Notes under the pieces: model-generated
Database searches by the model: none
Told to the model about the DNA's origin: nothing
Seen by the model: the letters and a program-made list of their open reading frames with translations, nothing else
In this document: in pieces, positions 56,995 to 64,000 of the stretch
Layout of the letters: each line of letters begins with the position of its first letter
Position numbering within the stretch: position 1 is the stretch's first letter
Assembly: GCF_001279775.1 (NCBI RefSeq)
Contig: NZ_LGDG01000248.1
Span: 103,862-167,861, forward strand
DNA: 64,000 nucleotides
Source of the DNA: Streptomyces sp. MMG1533
Lineage (GTDB): Bacteria > Actinomycetota > Actinomycetes > Streptomycetales > Streptomycetaceae
Direction of reading: 5' to 3'
Translations under genes and position numbers: made by a program

Positions 56995-57879
56995 GTGCAG
57001 TTCCAGCAGCTCCAGTACTTCGTGGCGGTCGCCGAGACCCGGCACTTCACCCGGGCCGCCGATCTGGTCCATGTCGCGCAGCCGTCCCTCTCCCAGCAGA
57101 TCAAGGCCCTGGAGCGGGAGCTCGGGGCCGATCTGTTCCAGCGTGCCCGGGGCAACATCACGCTCACCGACGCGGGCGAGGCACTGCTGCCGCTGGCCCG
57201 CCGCATCCTGGCCGACGCGGACACGGCCCGGCACGAGGTGCAGGAGCTGGTCCAACTCCGCAGCGGCCGCGTCCGGTTGGGCGCCACCCCGAGTCTGTGC
57301 ACGGGCCTGCTCCCGGACGTGCTGCGCGCCTTCCACGACCGCTATCCCGGCATCCGGCTGCTGATCGAGGAGGGCGGCTCCCACGACCTCGTACGGGAAC
57401 TCGCCCGCGGCGCCCTCGACCTGGCCCTGGTCGTCCTGCCCCTGCCGACCCCCTCCCCCGCGCTCACCACGGTGGAACTGCTCCGCGAGGACCTGGTCGT
57501 GGTCTCCTCCCCGGACGCCCCGAAGCCCGGCCGGGGAGCGCGCACCGTGCAGGTCTGCGACCTGGAGGGCGAACGCCTGGTGATGTTCCGGCACGGCTAC
57601 GACCTGCGGGAACTGACCGTGGCCGCCTGCCGCGCCGAGGGCTTCGAGCCGGACTTCGCGGTGGAGGGCGGCGAGATGGACGCCGTGCTGGGCTTCGTAC
57701 GGGCGGGGCTCGGGGTGGCCGTCGTACCGCGGATGGTGGCCGCCCGGTCGGGGCGCGGGCTGCGGGTGACACCGTTGGCCCGGCCCGGGTTGCACAGGAC
57801 GATCGCACTCGCCCACCGCAGCGACGTGGCTCCGCCGCGGGCGGCGCGGGAGTTGCAGCGGATGCTCCTGGAGCGCTGA
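56995..57879 (+). CDS. LysR-family transcriptional regulator of sdhCAB (inferred)
   Basis: A 294-residue regulator. HTH (1-60) contains [20 protein letters not shown]; the effector domain (about 90-290) has [16 protein letters not shown] and [23 protein letters not shown] at 56995. Divergent from sdhCAB with an 84-bp gap, so it most likely controls that operon in response to a metabolite. Confidence 0.92.
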   Translation: MQFQQLQYFVAVAETRHFTRAADLVHVAQPSLSQQIKALERELGADLFQRARGNITLTDAGEALLPLARRILADADTARHEVQELVQLRSGRVRLGATPSLCTGLLPDVLRAFHDRYPGIRLLIEEGGSHDLVRELARGALDLALVVLPLPTPSPALTTVELLREDLVVVSSPDAPKPGRGARTVQVCDLEGERLVMFRHGYDLRELTVAACRAEGFEPDFAVEGGEMDAVLGFVRAGLGVAVVPRMVAARSGRGLRVTPLARPGLHRTIALAHRSDVAPPRAARELQRMLLER

Positions 57880-57916
57880 ACCGCCGTAGCATGGGGCGTT
57901 CTCGTGGGGGGTGTAC

Positions 57917-59167
57917 ATGCGGCGGGTACATGTGGTGGCGGCACTGATGGGGCTGTTGCTGGCCGGGTGTTCAGGCGCGGGGAACACACCGCCCGACGGC
58001 TCCGGGCATACGACGGCCTCGTCGCCGGCCGCCCCCACCGCACCGCGCTCCGCCTCGCCCGTGTCGGGGCCGTGGCGTACGTGGACCGTGCCCCTGTCCG
58101 TGCAGGAGAACCGCGTGTTCGTGCGGGAGGACCGCGGCAACTGTGGCGCGACGGCTCACCAGGCCGTGTGCGCCACCAGCACGGGCGGTCTCGTCGGGCG
58201 GTCCCGGACGACCGGCGAGGTCACCTGGGTCGTTCCCGGGACCGGCAAGGGAAACAGCGCGGGACTCGTCCTCGACGCGGCCGACGAGCGGGCCGTGACC
58301 GGCGTGGGCGAAGAGGTACGTGCCGCCGACCTCCGCACGGGGACGGCGGCTTGGACGCACCAGCTGGCAGACGGCAGCACCGTCGCCGTGATCACGTCCG
58401 CGGACGACACCGTCTATGTCCTCGAAACGCCGGCCGCGACCTATGAGCACATCGTCCTCCGTGCCCTCCGCGCCTCCGACGGCAAGACTCTGTGGCATCA
58501 CACGCTCGACGGGAACCCGTCCGGGGGACTCGCCGCCTTCGACGGCCGCGTCTACACCACCGACGGCACCCGGGTCACCGCCCGGGACGCCCGCACCGGC
58601 AGGGCTCTGGCGACCAGCCCCGAGGGCACCGAGTGCCCGACGCTCATCTCCGGGGGGCACTACCTGGTGTGCGCCGGCAGCCCGATCTCGGCCGGGGACG
58701 TCTTCCCGCCGCTGAAGCGCCTGGATCCCGTCACCCTAGGGCCCCTGCCGACGCCCGAGGACACCGGAGAAAAGCCCGAACGCGGGCTGATCTCCGCCGA
58801 CGGGGTGCTGGTGCTGTACGAGGACAGCGCCGAGGACCCGGGAGCCGGCGACTGGAACGCGTACGACCTCGTCCACGGGCGCAGGCTGTGGAGCTACTAC
58901 ACCACGACGGAGCAAGCCGCCCTGGCCGACGGCCGGTTCGTGACCTTCACCCCGGGCAACGACGAGACCACCAGGGGACGCGTGATCACGATCGACCTGC
59001 ACGAGGGCCCGAAGGCCACCGGAACCGCCGCTGCGCGCACGTCCCCGCCGTATCCGCAGACCAGGCGCGGCGAACACCCCTTGCTCGCGGTGCCCGGCGG
59101 CGACACGGGCCTGGTGATCGTCCAGGCCCGGGCTCACCGCTCCCTGCGCTCGATCCCGCTCCCCTGA
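57917..59167 (+). CDS. Lipoprotein with PQQ-type beta-propeller repeats
   Basis: A 416-residue exported protein. Signal with lipobox LLLAGC (Cys near 18), a Ser/Pro-rich linker, then repeats such as GEVTWVVPG, GTAAWTHQL, GKTLWHHTL and GRRLWSYYT typical of PQQ-like beta-propellers. Function unknown; possible BamB-like or ligand-binding role. ATG at 57917 with G-rich upstream is preferred over GTG 57911. Confidence 0.85.
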   Translation: MRRVHVVAALMGLLLAGCSGAGNTPPDGSGHTTASSPAAPTAPRSASPVSGPWRTWTVPLSVQENRVFVREDRGNCGATAHQAVCATSTGGLVGRSRTTGEVTWVVPGTGKGNSAGLVLDAADERAVTGVGEEVRAADLRTGTAAWTHQLADGSTVAVITSADDTVYVLETPAATYEHIVLRALRASDGKTLWHHTLDGNPSGGLAAFDGRVYTTDGTRVTARDARTGRALATSPEGTECPTLISGGHYLVCAGSPISAGDVFPPLKRLDPVTLGPLPTPEDTGEKPERGLISADGVLVLYEDSAEDPGAGDWNAYDLVHGRRLWSYYTTTEQAALADGRFVTFTPGNDETTRGRVITIDLHEGPKATGTAAARTSPPYPQTRRGEHPLLAVPGGDTGLVIVQARAHRSLRSIPLP

Positions 59168-59186
59168 AGCTCCCTCAGCCCCTGCC

Positions 59187-61322
59187 TCAGCCCGTCGCGT
59201 CCACCAGCGCCAGCTCGTGCAGCCGGTCCGGCGGGCCCGGGCGGGCGTAGTACCAACCCTGGGCGGTGTCGCAGCCCAGTATCCGCAGCTGCTCGGCCTG
59301 GGCGCCGGTCTCCACGCCCTCCACCGTCACGTCGAGGTTCAGGCTGTGGGCGAGTGAAACGATTCCCTCGACGATCTTGAGGTCGACGGGGTCGGCCGGA
59401 AACTGCTGCATGCTCTGGGTGAAGGAGCGGTCCAGCTTGAGGATGCTCACCGGCAGGCGGCGCAGGTTGGCAAGGTTCGAGTAGCCGGTGCCGAAGTCGT
59501 CCAGGGCGATGTCGACGCCCATCTCGGCGAGCCGGCGCAGCGGCTTCAGCAGGTCGTCGTCCGCGCCGATGAGCGCCGACTCGGTGACCTCCAGGCAGAG
59601 CGCGTCGGGTGCGACGCCCATGCGCTCCAGGATGTCGACGGTGTCCTGGACCAGGCCGGGATGAGTGAGCTGGCAGGGCGAGAGGTTGACGTTGATCCGC
59701 AGCGGGCCGGCGCCGTCGTAACGTTCCCGCCACTCGCGGGCCTGGCGCACCGACTGCTCCAGGACCCAGCGGCCCAGCGGAACGATCAGCCCGGTGTGCT
59801 CGGCGAGCGGGATGAACCGGTCGGGGCCGAGCACGCCGTGCTGCGGATGCAGCCAGCGCACCAGCGCCTCCGCGCCGCGCACGCTGCCGTCGCCGAGGTG
59901 GACCAGGGGCTGGTACTCGATGAAGAACTCGCCCCGGTCCAGGGCCGTCGGCAGGGCCGTGGTCAGCCCGTGCCGGGTGATGGCGCGGGCGTCGGCCTCC
60001 GGGTCGGCGAGCTCGAACCGGTTGCCGCCCGCCGACTTGGCCCGGTACATGGTGATGTCGGCGCTGCGCAGCACCTCCGCAGGGCTCCGCTCCCCCGCCG
60101 GGCCCTCGACGATGCCGATGCTGCCGCGCACGGTCAGCTCACGGCCGTCGACGCTGATGGGGGCGACCATCGCGTTCATGATGCGGGCGGCGAGTTCGTC
60201 GACCTCGCGTTCGGTGTCGGGCCCGGTGGTCAGGGCCACGAACTCGTCGCCGCCGAGCCGGGCGACCATCTCGCCGGGCGCGGTCGCGCAGGACTGCAGC
60301 CGGTCGGCGACCTCGACGAGCAGTCGGTCGCCGGCCGCGTGCCCGAGGCTGTCGTTGATGGTCTTGAAGCCGTCGAGGTCGAGGTAGCACAGCCCGAAGC
60401 GCTGCCCCTTCCCGGCGCCCAGTGCCTTCTCCAGGCGCTCGAAGAAGAAGGTGCGGTTGGGCAGGCCGGTGAGCGCGTCGTGCGTGGCCTCGTAGCGCAA
60501 CCGCAGGTTGAGCAGGCGGCGCTCGGTGGTGTCCTCCATGAGGGCCAACTGGTACTGCGGGTTGCCGTCGGCGTCGCGCAGCAGGGAGACCGTCAGGTTG
60601 GTCCACAGGACCGTTCCGTCAGGCCGGTGGAAGGCCTTCTCCGTGTGGTAGTGCTCGCGATCGCCCCGGACGAGTTCCTCGTAGAGCTTCCAGGTCTGGG
60701 GCGCGTCCTCGGCGTGGGTCCACTCCATGACGTTGCGCGCGCGCATGGTCTGCTCGGAGATGCCGAACATGCGCAGCAGCGCTCCGTTGACCTGGAGGAT
60801 GTTGCCGTCGAGGTCGGCCATCCCGATGCCTATGGCCGCGCCCTCGAAGACCGCGCGGAAGCGGGCCTCGGTCGCGTGCAGCGCCTGGGCGACCACGCCC
60901 TGCGCCTGCAACGCCGCCTGCGCGATGGCCTCCTGCTCGGCGAGCGTCCGCTCGCGCAGCGCGTGGGCGAACCCGGCGGCCATGGCGTGCTGGAGCCGCG
61001 CGGCACGCGCCCGCAGGTCCTCCTGGATGCCGTCCTCGCCGCAGTAGAGCACGAGGTAGGCGTCGACGCAGTCCAGCGTGCGGGTCAGCGCCTCCGGGTC
61101 GGTGCAGTGCACGGTGACCAGGGCGGCGCCCACGGCCTTCGCCTCGTCGGCGTCGTAGATCCTGGCCCTGAGCGCCTCGCTCAACCGCCGGGCCAGCGGC
61201 AGCAGTTGCTCCTCGAACTCGGGCCGGGTCGCGGACGTCGAGGTCACCGGGAACACGGCCCGGCTCCAGATCGTCGCGAACCGCCGCAGTCTGTCCTCCG
61301 GCCCGTCCGGTTCCGCGCTCAC
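59187..61322 (-). CDS. rmdA: c-di-GMP phosphodiesterase/diguanylate cyclase (PAS-GGDEF-EAL), RmdA-like
   Basis: A 711-residue cytoplasmic protein. An N-terminal helical region (1-145) is followed by a PAS/PAC domain (152-270), a GGDEF domain with intact ARLGGDEFVAL (357-361) and an EAL domain (about 455-700) with GAEALVRW, NLSPCQL, EVTESAL, DDFGTGYS and KLDRSF, so both activities are plausible. The domain order and the neighbours (sdh, LysR, SCO0930-type lipoprotein) match RmdA of S. coelicolor, which affects morphological development. GTG at 61322 overlaps the methyltransferase stop as GTGA. Confidence 0.9.
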   Translation of the reverse strand: MSAEPDGPEDRLRRFATIWSRAVFPVTSTSATRPEFEEQLLPLARRLSEALRARIYDADEAKAVGAALVTVHCTDPEALTRTLDCVDAYLVLYCGEDGIQEDLRARAARLQHAMAAGFAHALRERTLAEQEAIAQAALQAQGVVAQALHATEARFRAVFEGAAIGIGMADLDGNILQVNGALLRMFGISEQTMRARNVMEWTHAEDAPQTWKLYEELVRGDREHYHTEKAFHRPDGTVLWTNLTVSLLRDADGNPQYQLALMEDTTERRLLNLRLRYEATHDALTGLPNRTFFFERLEKALGAGKGQRFGLCYLDLDGFKTINDSLGHAAGDRLLVEVADRLQSCATAPGEMVARLGGDEFVALTTGPDTEREVDELAARIMNAMVAPISVDGRELTVRGSIGIVEGPAGERSPAEVLRSADITMYRAKSAGGNRFELADPEADARAITRHGLTTALPTALDRGEFFIEYQPLVHLGDGSVRGAEALVRWLHPQHGVLGPDRFIPLAEHTGLIVPLGRWVLEQSVRQAREWRERYDGAGPLRINVNLSPCQLTHPGLVQDTVDILERMGVAPDALCLEVTESALIGADDDLLKPLRRLAEMGVDIALDDFGTGYSNLANLRRLPVSILKLDRSFTQSMQQFPADPVDLKIVEGIVSLAHSLNLDVTVEGVETGAQAEQLRILGCDTAQGWYYARPGPPDRLHELALVDATG

Positions 61323-62131
61323 GCCTTGCGCCCCACGCCCGCGAACCCGGAGAACGCATACGGATCCTCGTCCTCCGGTGCGGTGTCCGGCCGCCAGTGC
61401 GGCGGTGACACCAGTCCGGGTTCCACCATGTCGTACCCCTCGAAGAACCGCGCGATCTCCTCGCGCGAGCGCATGATCAGCGGGTTGCGAATGTCCTTGT
61501 ACACGTCCACCGCGCCGTCCGCCCGCTCGGCCGGCAACGGAATTCCCTCGTACGAGGCATGCGTCAGGAGCAGCAGGCTGCCGGGCGCGAGCGCGTCGCG
61601 CAGTTCGTCCACCGCTCCGTACGGGTCGTCCGCGTCTTCCACGAAGTGCAGTATGGCAACGAGAAGCAGCGCCACTGGCCGGTTCAGGTCGATCAGCCGC
61701 TGCACTTCGGGGCTCGCGAGGATCTCCTGGGGCTTGCGGAGGTCGGCCGCGACCACACCCGCGCCCTCGTTGCCCGCGAGGACCGACTCGCTGTGCGCCA
61801 CGGCCACCGGGTCGTGGTCGACGTACACCACGTGGGCCTCGGGACGGACCGCCTGGGCCACTTCGTGGACGTTGCCGAAGGTCGGGATGCCCGAGCCGAT
61901 GTCCAGGAACTGGGTGATGCCCGCGTCGGCCGCGAAGCGCACCGCGCGGCGCATGAACGCCCGGTTCGCCTGCATGACCTTGGGGAGACCCGGCATGAAC
62001 TCCATGGCCTTGCGGGCCGCTTCCCGGTCGACCTCGAAGTTGTGCGAACCGCCCAGGTAGTAGTCGTAGATGCGCGAAACGCTCGGCACCGAGATGTCGA
62101 TGCTTCGTGGGGCCCAGGCGGGACGCTCCAT
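61319..62131 (-). CDS. SAM-dependent methyltransferase (DUF574-type)
   Basis: A 270-residue methyltransferase of the large Streptomyces DUF574 group. SVSRIYDYYLGGSHNFEVDR is the group marker, FLDIGSGIPTFGNVHEVAQ is SAM motif I, and VYVDHDPVAV is motif II. The substrate is unknown. It overlaps the c-di-GMP gene by four bases, so their translation is coupled and a functional link is likely. Confidence 0.9.
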   Translation of the reverse strand: MERPAWAPRSIDISVPSVSRIYDYYLGGSHNFEVDREAARKAMEFMPGLPKVMQANRAFMRRAVRFAADAGITQFLDIGSGIPTFGNVHEVAQAVRPEAHVVYVDHDPVAVAHSESVLAGNEGAGVVAADLRKPQEILASPEVQRLIDLNRPVALLLVAILHFVEDADDPYGAVDELRDALAPGSLLLLTHASYEGIPLPAERADGAVDVYKDIRNPLIMRSREEIARFFEGYDMVEPGLVSPPHWRPDTAPEDEDPYAFSGFAGVGRKA

Positions 62132-62365
62132 CTATCTCTCCAAGGCGTAGGCGATCCGGTGTTCGAGCAGAGGCTACTGATCGCCCGCCAATGGAGCGAG
62201 CAGAAACGGAAATTGACCATCCGTTCCCGGTCACTGCCTGCGGCACGTGCCGAATTGATGCCCCGCCGCATCCTCCACGAAAAGTGCGCGCGACACTCCG
62301 CAGCGTTCCGGTCGATTTTCCGAACCGGGCGGCGACTCGCGGGGAGTTGTGGTGAATCACGGCAA

Positions 62366-62408
62366 ACCGGTCCGCCCCCTCCGTGCGGCGCGGAGGGGGC
62401 GGACCGGT
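62366..62408 (-). terminator. 18-bp perfect-stem terminator
   Basis: ACCGGTCCGCCCCCTCCG, a 7-nt loop and its exact complement, 18 bases after the stop of the SCO0930-type lipoprotein. The longest stem seen in the window. Confidence 0.88.
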
Positions 62409-62425
62409 GGATCGGGACGCCGTCT

Positions 62426-63382
62426 TTACTCTTCGGGCGCTCCGACCGGCTTACCGTCGGGTGCCACGGCGTACCAAGTGCCGCCGACGCCCTGGCCGTT
62501 GGTGTCGCCGGGCTCCTTGTCGCCCGCGAACGTGTAGATGGGCGAGCAGTTGACCGTCATCTGCTTGACGCCGTCGGAGCGGGTGAAGCTCATCAGGCCC
62601 TTCTTCTGGACGTCCTTGGTGTCGTTCGTCGCGACGGGCGCGACGGCCGGCCACTTCTCCAGGCAGGCTCCGGTGCAGTTGGAGACCGGCTTGGGCCAGG
62701 CCTCGTCCTTCATGAAGCGGTAGACCGTCATGCCGTTCTTGTCGACGACGATCTCGCCCAGGTCGGGGTCCTTGCGGGTGGACAGCCCGGGCAGGTCGGC
62801 GATCTTCGCCTTCTTGCCGTCGGGGGCCAGCGCGTACCACTTGCCGCCCACGCCCTGGCCTGCGACGTCGCCGGCCTTGGTGTCCTTCGCATAGCGGTAC
62901 GCCGGCCAGCCGCCGATGGTCAGCTGCTTGGTGCCGTCGGCGCGGGTGACCTCGCCGAGCAGCGCTTCGTCGACACCGGCGCCGGCCTCGGCGTCGTCCG
63001 CGGGAACCGGCGGCCAGGCCGTGGCGCAGTCGCCGTCACAGTTGGTCTTCGGCGGTTCGGCCGTGTCCTCGTCGAAGCGGTAGAGGGTGAGGCCGGCGCT
63101 GTCGGTGAGCACATTGCCGAGTTCCGCGTTGGTGGACACGTTGAGCTCGCCCGCGGTGGACGTCTGGGCCGCGGCGCCCTGCCCGGCCTCCGCCGTGGCC
63201 GTGGCCGTGCCAGTGCCGGAACCGGTACCGATGCCGCCGACGGTGTAGTCGCCTGCCGCGGCCGTCGCACCGACGTTCTGGCTGCCGGTCGACGTGCCGC
63301 TTTCCTGGCCGCACGCCGTCGTCAGCGCCAGCACCGCCGCAGCGCTCGCCACGAGTGAGGCGCTCCGCCAGGAGGTCTTCAT
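62426..63382 (-). CDS. SCO0930-type lipoprotein with secreted repeats
   Basis: A 318-residue lipoprotein with lipobox ALTTAC (Cys about 25), a Gly/Thr/Ala linker, then repeats of the lipoprotein_15/COG4315 type: TLYRFDEDT, CDGDCATAWPP and TVYRFMKDE, CTGACLEKWP, plus two GVGG(K/T)WYA(L/V)APDG ends. Each repeat has a CxxxC pair. An extracytoplasmic redox or binding role is plausible but unproven. ATG at 63382 has GGGAG upstream. Confidence 0.9.
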   Translation of the reverse strand: MKTSWRSASLVASAAAVLALTTACGQESGTSTGSQNVGATAAAGDYTVGGIGTGSGTGTATATAEAGQGAAAQTSTAGELNVSTNAELGNVLTDSAGLTLYRFDEDTAEPPKTNCDGDCATAWPPVPADDAEAGAGVDEALLGEVTRADGTKQLTIGGWPAYRYAKDTKAGDVAGQGVGGKWYALAPDGKKAKIADLPGLSTRKDPDLGEIVVDKNGMTVYRFMKDEAWPKPVSNCTGACLEKWPAVAPVATNDTKDVQKKGLMSFTRSDGVKQMTVNCSPIYTFAGDKEPGDTNGQGVGGTWYAVAPDGKPVGAPEE

Positions 63383-63570
63383 CGTCAACTCCCCATACTT
63401 TCAAAGGTGTTGCAACGCCCTGCTGCGCCGCCACACGACCATGGGTACGCATGGGAGCCGTGGTTGTGTTCAACCGTCTCGAACATTTCTTTCCGAAACC
63501 TGTGACATCACCGTTCCCTCTTTCGGGGCAATCCCCTCGTGACCGGGCGTGCGACGGTGCGTCAGGCCTC

Positions 63571-64000
63571 ATGATCTCCGTCGTGCATCGACCCGAACCG
63601 ACGCAATCCGCCCCCGCCATACGGGTGTTTGCCCTGTTGACGCTGACGTGGATGCTCATGGGCGCGCCGGCCGAGGTGGCCGTGGCCGACGCCTGCGCCT
63701 CCGCCTCGACGGGGCCTGGCGGCACACAGGCGGTGGCGGTCGCCGGCAGCCTGACCTGGCCGACTCCGCCGGCCTGCCCACCACCTCCCCCTCCGCCGTG
63801 CCCGACGCCAACGCCAACGCCGACACCGACACCGACACCGACGCCGACACCCACCCCGACTCCGACTCCGACTCCGACTCCGCCGAAGCCCAGCCCCACC
63901 CCGGCACCCATGCCGCCGGAACCGACGCCGACACCGCAGCCGCCGCCTCCGCCACCAGCACCGCAGCCGGCGCCACCCCGTTCAGAGCCGACGCCCACGC
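63571..64000 (+). CDS. Secreted Pro/Thr-rich protein (C-terminus beyond window)
   Basis: Open to the right edge; 143 codons seen. A signal peptide with a hydrophobic core FALLTLTWMLMG is probably cleaved after EVAVADA, then a Cys-containing segment (SLTWPTPPACPP) leads into Pro-Thr repeats and Pro/Gln-rich sequence. It corresponds in type and position to a secreted proline-rich protein next to the SCO0930-type lipoprotein gene. ATG at 63571 is the chosen start. Confidence 0.7.
   Translation, partial: MISVVHRPEPTQSAPAIRVFALLTLTWMLMGAPAEVAVADACASASTGPGGTQAVAVAGSLTWPTPPACPPPPPPPCPTPTPTPTPTPTPTPTPTPTPTPTPTPPKPSPTPAPMPPEPTPTPQPPPPPPAPQPAPPRSEPTPT
63801..63884 (+). repeat. 6-bp tandem repeats coding Pro-Thr
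   Basis: About thirteen CCNACN units (CCGACACCGACG...) coding alternating Pro and Thr in the secreted protein; imperfect, with CCGACT units at the right end. Confidence 0.85.

Noticed and set aside
63801..63884. Regular short repeats as a possible CRISPR or satellite array
   Set aside because: The unit is 6 bp with no spacers and codes Pro-Thr within a signal-peptide protein.

Overview
The window is high-GC actinobacterial chromosome, almost certainly Streptomyces. Codons end overwhelmingly in G/C, GTG starts are frequent, and the right-hand third carries egtABCD, ornithine-lipid genes, sdhCAB with a divergent LysR gene, an RmdA-type c-di-GMP enzyme, an SCO0930-type lipoprotein and a proline-rich secreted protein. 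From memory these resemble the SCO0910-SCO0931 neighbourhood of S. coelicolor. No tRNA, rRNA, CRISPR array, transposase or integrase was seen. About 65 genes or gene remnants are annotated.

Layout. 1-12.5 kb is a catabolic island: two acyl-CoA synthetases (the first runs off the left edge), a small two-cysteine protein, a DoxX-like membrane protein, two crotonase-fold enzymes, a thiolase, two LLM flavin/F420-type oxidoreductases, an aldehyde dehydrogenase, an Nramp metal transporter and a decayed Baeyer-Villiger monooxygenase. Four near-identical 16-bp palindromes lie in the control regions of these transcripts and suggest one unidentified repressor whose gene is not in the window. 12.7-17.7 kb is a cell-surface block: a membrane-anchored pectate-lyase-like protein with a ricin-type domain, a fused NodB-deacetylase/GT2 polysaccharide synthase whose deacetylase metal site looks destroyed, and an LCP ligase. 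17.7-20.7 kb holds an alanine-dehydrogenase-like enzyme, a cold-shock protein with a structured leader, and a fatty-acid desaturase. 20.8-25.5 kb is kdpFABC with an extra micro-ORF and no kdpDE. 25.6-30.1 kb contains a VOC protein, a DUF4232-type lipoprotein, a membrane-anchored HTH protein and three decayed fragments (permease, MFS transporter, LysR).

30.1-36.7 kb: a Tat-exported GH43 arabinofuranosidase with a clear promoter-operator, an amidase, an NfeD-flotillin pair, a PemK/MazF-fold protein and a bacterial PARG. 36.7-41.1 kb is the ergothioneine operon egtABCD with overlapping start/stop codons throughout. 41.2-49.5 kb: dodecin, a HAD phosphatase, a secreted beta-helix lyase, a 2Fe-2S-type protein, a zinc-starvation pair (cysteine-less L32 plus COG0523 GTPase behind a Zur-like box), a nucleotidyltransferase, an LLM oxidoreductase and a UvrA-like ATPase. 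49.4-51.7 kb: an EamA exporter divergent from a TetR gene with duplicated operators, then an unknown protein. 51.6-53.3 kb is the ornithine-lipid pair. 53.5-57.9 kb is sdhCAB with LysR. 57.9-64 kb: a PQQ-repeat lipoprotein, RmdA coupled to a SAM methyltransferase, an SCO0930-type lipoprotein and the start of a Pro/Thr-rich exported protein that runs off the right edge.

Points most worth checking: the four-site operator family in the catabolic island; the polysaccharide synthase with a probably dead deacetylase domain and a coupled leaderless upstream ORF; a family of C5/G5 palindromic elements read through inside three coding sequences (egtC, the UvrA-like gene, the PlsC-type acyltransferase); and the extra 27-residue membrane peptide coupled to kdpF.
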